Assembly (NCBI GenBank): GCA_964517075.1
Contig: CAZFAT010000180.1
Span: 1 to 6,675, forward strand
Length of the DNA: 6,675 bases
Source: CAZFAT01 sp964517075
GTDB taxonomy: Bacteria > Acidobacteriota > Vicinamibacteria > Vicinamibacterales > SCN-69-37
Direction: 5' to 3'
Part shown: piece after piece, positions 1 through 5,668 of the stretch
Numbering within the stretch: the first letter of the stretch is position 1
Layout of the letters: each line of letters opens with the position of its first letter
The notes under the pieces: generated by a model
The model's input: only the letters and a program-made list of their open reading frames with translations
Databases searched by the model: none
Told to the model about the DNA's origin: nothing
Translations under genes and position numbers: made by a program

Positions 1-183
1 AGCGTCACCACGGCGATCAGACCCACAGACCACAGAGTCACAGACGGAGATCGGGCGACACGCACCGACGCATGGGGCGCCGGGCCGGACACGCGTACGC
101 CGCACGACGACGTCCCTCTGATCTGGCAGGCTGGCGGACCAACCCTAGCACGGCGGCCCGGACGCCCGACTGCTGAAGACCGG
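1..183. other. Non-coding stretch at the left edge
   Basis: No credible gene is visible here. Open frames that enter from the right are out-of-frame readings of the isomerase-like gene and carry no family motif. The stretch lies 3' of the minus-strand operon, but I find no hairpin followed by a T-tract on that strand, so no intrinsic terminator can be called. The only structured element is a short CACAGA repeat near the left edge. Confidence 0.6.
24..44. repeat. Three imperfect tandem copies of CACAGA
   Basis: CACAGA occurs at 24, 31 and 39, spaced 7 and 8 bases apart, in non-coding DNA. It looks like degenerate intergenic simple repeat. The array may be cut by the left edge of the window, so its full length is unknown. 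Confidence 0.5.
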
Positions 184-1464
184 TCAGCTCACTGGTGTGG
201 GACTCGTGAGCGCCGCCAGGACTTCCTTGTAGAGGTACTTGGCCCCCTCGACGCCGTTCAGCGGCCCCGCCTCGTACTCCAGCGCGAACGTGCCCTTGAA
301 CCCGCCCGCCAGCATGATGCGCGCCGAGCGCTGCACGTCGTTCAGATCGCCCCAGCGATCCCAGTATTTCGCGTGGCTGTTCGACGTGGCGTACGGCGCG
401 AGCGCCTTCAGCCCGTTGAAGAGCATGTACTCGTGCTCCCAGTTGCAGAAGTCCGGCGTCGCTTCGCAGTACGGGTGATTGACCGTGTCGAGGATGATCC
501 GGATGTTCATCGGGTCGGCGGCCAGGCCCCAGTGGTTCTCGATCGTCACCTTGATCCCGAGGTTGCCGCCAAAGTCCGCCATCTCCTTGTAGGACTCGAT
601 CGCCGCGTTCAGCAGCGGGACGATGTCGAGATTCCTCGGATAGCCGTCGCCGCCCTGCGGGTTGGCGTTCGGGCGGATGGACGGGCCGAGCGCCTGCGGC
701 GAGTTCATGCGCATCGAGACCGGCCGCAGGACCGCGCAGCCCTCGAGCCAGCGCTTCGCCATCGCCACGCCGGCTTTGCGCCGAGCGTCGGCTTCGGGCG
801 ATCCGAAGTCGGCCAGCGCGAACGGCGCGTTGTTCGAAATGTGCTGCACCTTGGCGCCGGTCTTCACGAGCGTGCCGGCCAGCCGGTCGAGCCACTTGCG
901 CCCCGACGGGCTCATGGGGTCGAACCCGGCGCCGCCCCCGCCCCCTGCGGCGGCCGTGATGAACATGCTGTCATCGGTGACATCGCCGAAAAGTCCCGAC
1001 CGGATGTCCATCCTCGTGACGCCGGGAAACGTGTCCTTCGTCCACTGCGGGAAGTCGAGCATCGTGATTTCGCCATACCGCTGCTTCATCTCGGCCGTCG
1101 TCGTGCGATCGCGGTTGGCCGGGACACTGCCGCGTCCGGCGGTCCCCTGAGCGCCGCCGCCACCGGCCGCGCCGGTCTGGCCGCGCCCTCGCGCCGCCGT
1201 GTCGGGAGCGGCGGAGCCGGGTGCCGCGCCCCTCGCGCCGCCCCTGCCACCAGCCCGGCCAGCGCCGCCCGCCTGCCGCGTACGGAACAGACTGCGAATG
1301 GGCCAACTGTTGCTTGCGAGCCGATCGAGCCGAGCCTTCTCGGCGACGCTCTGCGCGAGCGCCGCCTCGCGCGGCGTCATCATCACGCCACCGGCCGTCA
1401 GGCCGGCGCCGGCGGTCTTCAGAAAGGCACGCCGATCGAGGCTGCGCCCGTCATGTCGATCCAT
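184..1464 (-). CDS. Tat-exported TIM-barrel protein, sugar phosphate isomerase/epimerase (xylose isomerase-like) superfamily
   Basis: The 426-residue protein begins with a twin-arginine signal: LDRRAFLKTAG at 9-19, a hydrophobic stretch to about 29, and a likely cut after ALA at 35-37. It would therefore be folded in the cytoplasm and exported. The mature part fits the xylose-isomerase-like TIM barrel: first strand SNSWPIRSLF (51-60), LDFPQW (136-141), HISNN (208-212), TIENHWG (307-313), PDFCNW (337-342), SNSHAK (361-366) and ALEYEAG (394-400). By family analogy Glu309, Asp338, His364 and Glu396 are candidate metal or catalytic residues. A Gly/Ala/Arg-rich insert (about 65-116) lies between the first strand and the next conserved block, and a second glycine run is at 174-178. 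The start is supported by the Tat signal at the N-terminus and a GGGAG ribosome site. The gene is last of three, 33 bases after the hydrolase. The fold and export are well supported; the substrate is unknown. Confidence 0.87.
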   Translation of the reverse strand: MDRHDGRSLDRRAFLKTAGAGLTAGGVMMTPREAALAQSVAEKARLDRLASNSWPIRSLFRTRQAGGAGRAGGRGGARGAAPGSAAPDTAARGRGQTGAAGGGGAQGTAGRGSVPANRDRTTTAEMKQRYGEITMLDFPQWTKDTFPGVTRMDIRSGLFGDVTDDSMFITAAAGGGGGAGFDPMSPSGRKWLDRLAGTLVKTGAKVQHISNNAPFALADFGSPEADARRKAGVAMAKRWLEGCAVLRPVSMRMNSPQALGPSIRPNANPQGGDGYPRNLDIVPLLNAAIESYKEMADFGGNLGIKVTIENHWGLAADPMNIRIILDTVNHPYCEATPDFCNWEHEYMLFNGLKALAPYATSNSHAKYWDRWGDLNDVQRSARIMLAGGFKGTFALEYEAGPLNGVEGAKYLYKEVLAALTSPTPVS

Positions 1465-1471
1465 CTGAGTT

Positions 1472-1476
1472 CTCCC
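1472..1476 (-). promoter_or_regulatory. Ribosome binding site of the isomerase-like gene
   Basis: On the minus strand GGGAG lies 7 bases before the ATG at 1464, inside the 33-base gap after the hydrolase stop. Together with the Tat motif it fixes the start. Confidence 0.6.
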
Positions 1477-1497
1477 GTCTGTGAACGATCGCTGGTG

Positions 1498-2496
1498 CTA
1501 CTGCCCGCGCCCGGGAGTGCCTGCGCCGCGCGCCGGGGCCGGCGGCCCTGCCAGCAGTCCGCGCTGCCGGAGCCAGTTCGAGAGAAGCGTGGGCCACGCC
1601 GCCAGCGCCGCATCGGTCATGCCCAGACCCACGCCGTGCGGGCCCCGCTCGAAGATATGCATCTCAGCGGGCACGCCCGCCTTCCGCAGCGCGAGGTAGA
1701 ACTCGACACTGTTCTCAGGCGGGACACCCGTATCGGCGTTCGTGTGGAAGAGAAACGTCGGCGGCGTGTCCTTCGTGACCTGGCGATTCGACGACACGTC
1801 TTCGAGGCGGGCAGCGTCGGGCGAATCTCCGAGCAGGTTGCGGAACGATCCCTGATGCGCGTAGGGCGGCGTCGACAGGATGACCGGATAGGCCAGGACG
1901 AGGAAGTCGGGCCGGCTGCTCTCGCGATTGATCGGATCGGGCGCGGATGCCGCGCCCACATCGAACCGCGTGCCCGCGGCCGACGCGAGGTGACCGCCCG
2001 CTGAAAAGCCCATGAAGCCGATGCGCGCCGGATCGAGACCGAACTCCGCGGCGCGAGTGCGAACGAGGCGCACCGCGCGCTGCGCGTCGCCGAGGGGAAT
2101 CGGGTGACGATAGCGCGGCCCCAGCCGGTACTTCAGCACGAACGCGGCGACCCCCTGCGCGTTGAACCAGTTGGCGATCTGCCGCCCTTCGTGGTTCATC
2201 GCCAGGTTGCCATATCCCCCACCGGGCGCCACGATGATGGCCGTAGTCGATCCGCGGCCGTTCGGGGGGTAGTACGTCAGCGTCGGGATGTCGGTGTCGG
2301 AGGAGCCGAGCGCGCCTGGCGCCCCGCTCTCCCACAGCATGAGCATCCGCGGCTCGGTGCTGACCGGGCCCCGGGCCTGGCCACGCGCGGCGGCGGCTGG
2401 TGCCGGCGGGGGCGTCGGCTGCGCGCGCGCCGCGCCGGCGCCCGCGACCGTCACCGCGAGCAGCGCGAGACCCCCGCGAAAGACGGCCGGTCTCAT
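1498..2496 (-). CDS. Secreted alpha/beta hydrolase, acetylxylan esterase-like
   Basis: The 332-residue protein has a Sec signal peptide, with a basic start, a hydrophobic core at about 8-22 and a probable cut after ARA at 23-25, followed by a Pro/Ala/Arg-rich linker to about 47. The hydrolase domain shows the oxyanion-hole segment PGGGY (91-95), the nucleophile elbow GFSAGG with Ser165, a candidate Asp255 in HTNADTG, and His287 in GPHGVGL. This is a complete triad in the usual order. The pattern matches the small esterases often annotated as 'xylanase' or acetylxylan esterase-like, which remove acyl groups from plant or bacterial polysaccharides. Its start ATG overlaps the stop of the upstream gene (ATGA), suggesting translational coupling. 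An upstream extension of the frame is rejected because it runs antisense-like through the neighbour and lacks a signal peptide. The C-terminal 17 residues are again Pro/Gly/Arg-rich. The enzyme class is sound; the substrate is inferred. Confidence 0.88.
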   Translation of the reverse strand: MRPAVFRGGLALLAVTVAGAGAARAQPTPPPAPAAAARGQARGPVSTEPRMLMLWESGAPGALGSSDTDIPTLTYYPPNGRGSTTAIIVAPGGGYGNLAMNHEGRQIANWFNAQGVAAFVLKYRLGPRYRHPIPLGDAQRAVRLVRTRAAEFGLDPARIGFMGFSAGGHLASAAGTRFDVGAASAPDPINRESSRPDFLVLAYPVILSTPPYAHQGSFRNLLGDSPDAARLEDVSSNRQVTKDTPPTFLFHTNADTGVPPENSVEFYLALRKAGVPAEMHIFERGPHGVGLGMTDAALAAWPTLLSNWLRQRGLLAGPPAPARGAGTPGRGQ

Positions 2497-3041
2497 TTGC
2501 CAGGCCGCACGTAGGGTACGAACGGCGAGGCCGCGCGCCAGGCGCCGCCGCCCGCGTTGTCGCCCGCGCGGTCGCCGGGCTTCGTGTCCTTGGCGAACGT
2601 GTAAAGCGGCCGGCCCATGTGGGCCCACTGCCGCGTACCATCCGCACGCGTGATGATCGTCCAGCTCCCCGACGGCGTGGCATCCGCCGCCGCGGCGAGC
2701 GGCGGCCAGTTGGTCACGCACGGTCCGCTGCACGCCGATTGGCCGGGCGTGTCCTTCTGGTAGGTGTAGAGCGTCATCCCTTTCGCGTCAGTGAACAGGA
2801 CGGTGTCCAGATCCAGGCGCTGTCGCTGCACGCCTCCAGGATCAATCGGCGCCGGGGCGCCCCGCGCTCCCCGACCCGCAGCGCCGGGAATGCCAATACC
2901 CCGCCCACGCCCCCGTGCCGGTGCCGGATCCTGCGGTGCCTGGTCCTGGTCAGCCGCGGCGATCGCGGCCTCGAACATGTAGACCGGAAGACCGACCACC
3001 AGACCGAGAACGAGTGTGCCGACGAACTTCAGATTCCGCAT
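2493..3041 (-). CDS. Exported COG4315/PF03640-type repeat protein
   Basis: The 182-residue protein has a hydrophobic N-terminal segment (about 6-22) that is either a signal peptide, perhaps cut near AAA at 28-30, or an anchor. No lipobox cysteine is present. A Gly/Arg/Ala/Pro-rich linker follows at about 31-66. Two repeats of the 'secreted repeat of unknown function' family come next. The first (about 80-117) has GMTLYTYQKDTPG, the CSGPC pair Cys104/Cys108 and NWPPL. The second (about 127-170) has WTIITRADGTRQWA, GRPLYTF and KDTKPGD. The family's biochemical role is not established. The ATG at 3041 has GGAGG five bases upstream; an earlier in-frame ATG at 3149 would add 36 residues without signal character and overlap a terminator. 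It is the first gene of the three-gene unit, and its stop overlaps the hydrolase start. Confidence 0.85.
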   Translation of the reverse strand: MRNLKFVGTLVLGLVVGLPVYMFEAAIAAADQDQAPQDPAPARGRGRGIGIPGAAGRGARGAPAPIDPGGVQRQRLDLDTVLFTDAKGMTLYTYQKDTPGQSACSGPCVTNWPPLAAAADATPSGSWTIITRADGTRQWAHMGRPLYTFAKDTKPGDRAGDNAGGGAWRAASPFVPYVRPGK

Positions 3042-3046
3042 GCGGA

Positions 3047-3051
3047 CCTCC
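3047..3051 (-). promoter_or_regulatory. Ribosome binding site deciding the start of the COG4315 gene
   Basis: GGAGG on the minus strand, five bases before the ATG at 3041, is a near-consensus Shine-Dalgarno. It sits in the right half of a near-palindrome, ACCTCC-C-GGAGGT (3046-3058), so its own complement lies immediately upstream. Confidence 0.7.
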
Positions 3052-3080
3052 GGGAGGTGCAACGATCGCCGCGCTGGGTG

Positions 3081-3092
3081 CGTCCGCGGACG
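3081..3092. repeat. Perfect 12-base palindrome in the leader of the exported-protein operon
   Basis: CGTCCGCGGACG is its own reverse complement. It lies between the possible -10 element at 3114-3119 and the start codon at 3041, so it would sit in the 5' leader or early transcribed region. It could be an operator for a dimeric regulator, but G+C-rich DNA makes such palindromes by chance fairly often. Confidence 0.35.
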
Positions 3093-3113
3093 TGCACTGC
3101 TCGTGTGTGTGTG

Positions 3114-3119
3114 GTTATA
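3114..3119 (-). promoter_or_regulatory. Possible -10 element for the exported-protein operon
   Basis: The minus strand reads TATAAC, five of six matches to the sigma-70 -10 consensus, preceded directly by TG. It is an A+T island in very G+C-rich DNA about 70 bases before the first start codon, downstream of the tRNA terminator. No good -35 is seen 16-18 bases upstream. A (CA)5 run follows where transcription would begin. Confidence 0.35.
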
Positions 3120-3150
3120 CACCGGACCGGGTGGGCGGACATGAGGCACA

Positions 3151-3181
3151 GAATAAATCGGCCGGCTGGGGGCCGGCCGAT
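3151..3181 (-). terminator. Intrinsic terminator after tRNA-Pro
   Basis: A perfect 10-bp inverted repeat, ATCGGCCGGC (3157-3166) and its complement (3172-3181), has a 5-base loop. On the minus strand it is followed by TTTATTC. It starts 16 bases beyond the encoded CCA end of the tRNA, so it most likely ends the tRNA transcript and insulates the operon beginning at 3041. Confidence 0.8.
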
Positions 3182-3197
3182 GCGCTGCGGTAAAGAT

Positions 3198-3274
3198 TGG
3201 TCGGGATGCCGAGATTCGAACTCGGGACCCCCTGACCCCCAGTCAGGTGCGCTACCAGGCTGCGCTACATCCCG
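3198..3274 (-). tRNA. tRNA-Pro, anticodon GGG
   Basis: The minus strand folds into a complete cloverleaf. The acceptor arm is CGGGATG/CATCCCG with discriminator A. The D arm is GCGC/GCGC around AGCCTGGTA. The anticodon stem CCTGA/TCAGG has loop CTGGGGG, giving anticodon GGG at 3240-3238. The variable loop is GGGTC, and the T arm is CCGAG/CTCGG with TTCGAAT. CCA is encoded at 3200-3198. The gene follows the MerR-type gene by 24 bases and is followed by an intrinsic terminator. It may be read from the MerR promoter or from one of its own; I see no convincing separate promoter. The GGG anticodon reads the CCC and CCU proline codons; CCC suits a G+C-rich genome. Confidence 0.96.
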
Positions 3275-3298
3275 AGGTGATAACAGGGCTTGATCTCA

Positions 3299-3826
3299 TC
3301 AATGCCGCTTCTTCTTCTTGGCAGGGGCCTTCGCGGGCTTGACCTTGCGCTTCGATGGCGCGGCTCCCCGGGCGGCGGATCGCGCCGCGGCGCTCGCGCC
3401 GCGCTCGGCCGTCAGCACGAAATCCTCGGCGGTCACGCCCTGACCGGACAGCACGCCCAGAATCCACTGCAGCCCTCGTCGCACATTGCGCAGCTCCTGC
3501 CGCGTCTCGCCATCGATCATGGCCGCGACGTCGGCGTCGCGCACCTCGTCCTCAACCGCGCTGAAGCCGTCCTCGCTCAGCCGCCGCCGGGCGCCGGCCA
3601 GCGTCAGGCCGTCGACGAACAGCAGGTGCTTGATGCGGAGGACGAGCTCGACATCGGCGCGGCGGTACACGCGCGGACCGCCAGCCGTCTTGGCCACACC
3701 CAGATCAGGGAACTCGGCCTCCCACGATCGCAGCACGTAGGCCTGCACGTCCGCCAGGTCACAGACTTCCTGAGCCCGAAACAGTGGCCGGTTGGGGATC
3801 GCGACCGTCGTCGCCGGAGTGCTCAT
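3299..3826 (-). CDS. Small MerR-type DNA-binding regulator with lysine-rich tail
   Basis: The 175-residue protein has an N-terminal MerR-like winged helix-turn-helix: LFRAQEVCDLADVQAYVLRS (15-34) followed by the wing and second helix around GGPRVYRRADVELVLRIKHLL (49-69). GLTLAGARRRL (73-83) continues the family pattern. A helical, charged middle (about 90-127) probably dimerises. No metal-binding or ligand domain is visible, so it belongs with the short MerR-like proteins of unknown signal. The last 17 residues are strongly basic (KRKVKPAKAPAKKKKRH), resembling histone-like tails. From memory, pseudomonads and relatives often carry an ihfA-merR-tRNA-Pro cluster; here the MerR gene and tRNA-Pro remain adjacent, but the HU/IHF gene lies beyond der on the other strand. 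The start has no clear Shine-Dalgarno. Regulated targets are unknown. Confidence 0.85.
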   Translation of the reverse strand: MSTPATTVAIPNRPLFRAQEVCDLADVQAYVLRSWEAEFPDLGVAKTAGGPRVYRRADVELVLRIKHLLFVDGLTLAGARRRLSEDGFSAVEDEVRDADVAAMIDGETRQELRNVRRGLQWILGVLSGQGVTAEDFVLTAERGASAAARSAARGAAPSKRKVKPAKAPAKKKKRH

Positions 3827-3853
3827 GACGGGGACGCGCTCATGCGCGGCGCC

Positions 3854-3862
3854 AGTATATCA
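3854..3862 (-). promoter_or_regulatory. Possible extended -10 promoter of the MerR-type gene
   Basis: The minus strand reads TGATATACT, which is TGn followed by TATACT, five of six to consensus and a typical extended -10. The TGA of this element is also the der stop codon. Transcription would begin near 3847, about 20 bases before the MerR start. No -35 match is seen, which an extended -10 does not require. Confidence 0.45.
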
Positions 3863-5299
3863 GCCCTTTCGCGGCCGATCGGCGTGCCGGCGCCCCTCAT
3901 TCGCCTCGTGCGCCTCGGTCGCACGTCGCGACGTCCGCCGTGCCCCGCCCGGCGCCGCCTTGCGCGTGCGCCGCCGGACGGACAGGCGGATCGGCGTCCC
4001 CTCGAAGCCGAACGTCTTGCGCAGCTGGTTGACGAGGAACCGCTCGTAGGAGAAATGAAATTCGGTCGCGACGTTCGTGAACAGCACGAACGCGGGGGGC
4101 GCCGTGCCCGTCTGGGCGCCGTAGAGGATGCGGACCTCGCGCTGGGTCTTGCTCGTCGGCGGATGGGCGGCCGTCGCCGCCGCCAGAAAGCGGTTCAGCT
4201 CGGGCGTCGGCACGCGGCGTCGACGCGCTTCCGCCACCCGATCGACGACTTCGAGCAGGCGCGGCGTGCGCTCGCCGGTCAGCGCCGAGATGTGCACGAT
4301 GGGGGCGTACTCGAGGAACTTCAGCTGGAAGCGCAGCTTGTCGTCGAAGGCCTCGACGAAGTCCTGCCCGCGGCCGCGCACCAGGTCCCACTTGTTGACC
4401 GCGATGACGATGCCGCAGCCGGCCCGCTCCGCTTCGCCGGCGATGGCGCCTTCGCGATCGCCCGCGCCCTCGGTCGCGTCCACCACGAGCACGACGACGT
4501 CGGCTTGCGTCATGGCCCGACGGGCCAGCACCACGCTCACCGCCTCGACGGTGCCGCCCTCGGCCACGCGACCGGGCCGGCGCATGCCGGCGGTGTCGAG
4601 AATGCGCAGCCGGCGCTTACGCCACTGCAGCACGACATCCACCGGATCGCGCGTGGTCCCTGGCATGGCGTTGACCATGACCCGCTCCTCGCGCAGCAGG
4701 CGATTGACGAGCGACGACTTCCCGACGTTGGGCCGTCCGACAATCGCGATCTTCGTCTCGTCGACCTCGGCCTCCCGTGGGCCGCCGCCCGACGGCAGGC
4801 TGGCCACGACCGCGTCCAGCAATTCGTACACGCCGTCGCCATGTTCGGCCGCCACTTCATACGCCGGGTCGAAGCCCATCCGGTAGAACTCGAGCACGCG
4901 GTTGCGCGCCTGTCGATCGTCAGTCTTGTTGAGCGCCAGCACGACCGGGCGGCCGGTCTGGCGCAGCCGCCGCGCGATTTCCTCGTCGCCGGGCACGAGG
5001 CCTTCGCGGGCGTCGAGCACGAAGACAAACAGGTCGGCGCTGTCGAGCGCCCGCAGCCCGTGCGCGACGACCTGCGCGTGCAGCGGATCGCTCGTCGCGC
5101 CGAACAAGCCCCCCGTATCGACCAGCGTGAACGCGCGATCGCGCCAGACCGCCGGCGCGGCCAGCACATCCCGCGTCGTCCCGGCAACGGGAGCGACGAT
5201 GGAGCGCCGGCGGCCGGTGATGCGGTTGAAAAGCGTGGACTTGCCGACGTTGGGCCGGCCGACGAGGACCACGGTGGGTCCCGAACTCCTCGTGGTCAC
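3860..5299 (-). CDS. der: Ribosome-assembly GTPase Der (EngA)
   Basis: Der is a cytoplasmic double GTPase needed for 50S subunit maturation. From the GTG at 5299 the protein has 479 residues. GTPase domain 1 shows GRPNVGKS (14-21), TT at 41-42, DTGG (61-64) and NKTD (124-127). Domain 2 repeats GRPNVGKS (188-195), GTTRD (214-218), DTAG (235-238), NKWD (302-305) and HISALTG (336-342). The C-terminal KH-like domain follows (about 360-442). A longer than usual Arg-rich tail ends the protein. The start is chosen because it leaves a short lead to the first GTPase strand; another GTG at 5359 in the same frame would add 20 residues that lie across the promoters of this gene and the HU gene. There is no Shine-Dalgarno; a -10-like hexamer ends seven bases before the GTG, suggesting a leaderless mRNA. 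MerR follows after 33 bases. Confidence 0.95.
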   Translation of the reverse strand: MTTRSSGPTVVLVGRPNVGKSTLFNRITGRRRSIVAPVAGTTRDVLAAPAVWRDRAFTLVDTGGLFGATSDPLHAQVVAHGLRALDSADLFVFVLDAREGLVPGDEEIARRLRQTGRPVVLALNKTDDRQARNRVLEFYRMGFDPAYEVAAEHGDGVYELLDAVVASLPSGGGPREAEVDETKIAIVGRPNVGKSSLVNRLLREERVMVNAMPGTTRDPVDVVLQWRKRRLRILDTAGMRRPGRVAEGGTVEAVSVVLARRAMTQADVVVLVVDATEGAGDREGAIAGEAERAGCGIVIAVNKWDLVRGRGQDFVEAFDDKLRFQLKFLEYAPIVHISALTGERTPRLLEVVDRVAEARRRRVPTPELNRFLAAATAAHPPTSKTQREVRILYGAQTGTAPPAFVLFTNVATEFHFSYERFLVNQLRKTFGFEGTPIRLSVRRRTRKAAPGGARRTSRRATEAHEANEGRRHADRPRKG

Positions 5300-5306
5300 G
5301 TGGAGG

Positions 5307-5334
5307 AGTGTAGCAGGTTGGCGCGGCTTGACAG
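5307..5334 (-). promoter_or_regulatory. Predicted der promoter, probably giving a leaderless mRNA
   Basis: On the minus strand CTGTCA (5334-5329) and TACACT (5312-5307) are 16 bases apart, each matching four of six sigma-70 consensus bases. Only seven bases separate TACACT from the GTG at 5299, so transcription would start at or next to the start codon. The -35 shares five bases with the -35 of the HU promoter on the opposite strand. Confidence 0.45.
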
Positions 5335-5356
5335 CGTAAGTCCTTTTCTTTATCGT
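5328..5356 (+). promoter_or_regulatory. Predicted sigma-70 promoter of the HU-protease operon
   Basis: A perfect TTGACA (5328-5333) is followed after exactly 17 bases by TATCGT (5351-5356), four of six to consensus. The spacer holds the T-rich run TCCTTTTCTTT, unusual in this G+C-rich window. Transcription would begin near 5363, leaving a leader of about 24 bases before the ATG at 5387. This is the best promoter match in the window. Confidence 0.65.
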
Positions 5357-5386
5357 CACTTACAGCGATCGAGGCGCCCCGGACTC

Positions 5387-5668
5387 ATGATAAAGGTCGA
5401 CATCGTCAACGAGGTGTCGCGGCTGGCGGACATTACCAAGGTGAAGGCCGAGGTCGCCGTCGACGCCGTGTTCGACGCCATGCGGGCGTCGATGATGCGC
5501 GGCGAGCGCATCGAACTGCGCGGCTTTGGCGTCTTCCAGGTCAAACCGCGCAAGCGGGGGATCGGCCGCAACCCCCGGACGGGCAAGGAAGTCCGGATTC
5601 CCCCTGGTCGGACGATTCGGTTCAAACCCGGCAAGGAACTCCAGAACATCGGCGGTCAGCCGGAGTGA
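5387..5668 (+). CDS. HU/IHF-family DNA-bending protein
   Basis: The 93-residue protein has the full length of the family. Helices 1 and 2 lie at about 3-39 (VDIVNEVSRLADITKVKAE onward), the saddle strand RIELRGFGVFQVK is at 41-53, and the DNA-grasping arm has GRNPRTGKEV (60-69) with the intercalating-proline motif RNP, closing with RFKPGKEL (78-85). It bends and compacts DNA as a dimer in the nucleoid. The arm sequence lies between typical HU and IHF, so I give no subunit symbol. The start ATG lies 24 bases after the predicted transcription start, with only a weak GAGG 12 bases upstream. A very long in-frame extension upstream is antisense to der and is not part of this gene. The stop overlaps the start of the M50 protease gene. 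Confidence 0.94.
   Translation: MIKVDIVNEVSRLADITKVKAEVAVDAVFDAMRASMMRGERIELRGFGVFQVKPRKRGIGRNPRTGKEVRIPPGRTIRFKPGKELQNIGGQPE

Noticed and set aside
38..895. A 285-codon minus-strand frame at the left edge
   Set aside because: It is a frame-shifted reading of the isomerase-like gene; its sequence tracks the same codons one base off and continues into non-coding DNA without any motif.
931..950. Runs of C on the plus strand as a possible G-quadruplex on the other strand
   Set aside because: They encode the glycine run at residues 174-178 of the isomerase-like protein in a G+C-rich genome; coding use explains them.
373..2004. A 543-codon plus-strand open frame
   Set aside because: It is antisense to the isomerase-like and hydrolase genes, both of which have clear motifs. 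Its own composition is Arg/Ala/Val-rich with no domain and no ribosome site.
2497..2733. Longer start of the alpha/beta hydrolase
   Set aside because: The extension runs out of frame through the upstream COG4315 gene; the ATG at 2496 gives a clean signal peptide and a coupled ATGA overlap.
3042..3149. Longer start of the COG4315 protein at 3149
   Set aside because: The extra 36 residues have no signal-peptide character, would begin next to the tRNA terminator tail and upstream of the -10-like hexamer, and the ATG at 3041 has a strong GGAGG.
3290..5668. A 792-codon plus-strand open frame ending with the HU gene
   Set aside because: Only the last 93 codons show a family pattern. The rest is antisense to der and the MerR gene, is rich in Arg/Ala/His/Asp as expected from the reverse of G+C-rich codons, and the HU promoter lies inside it.
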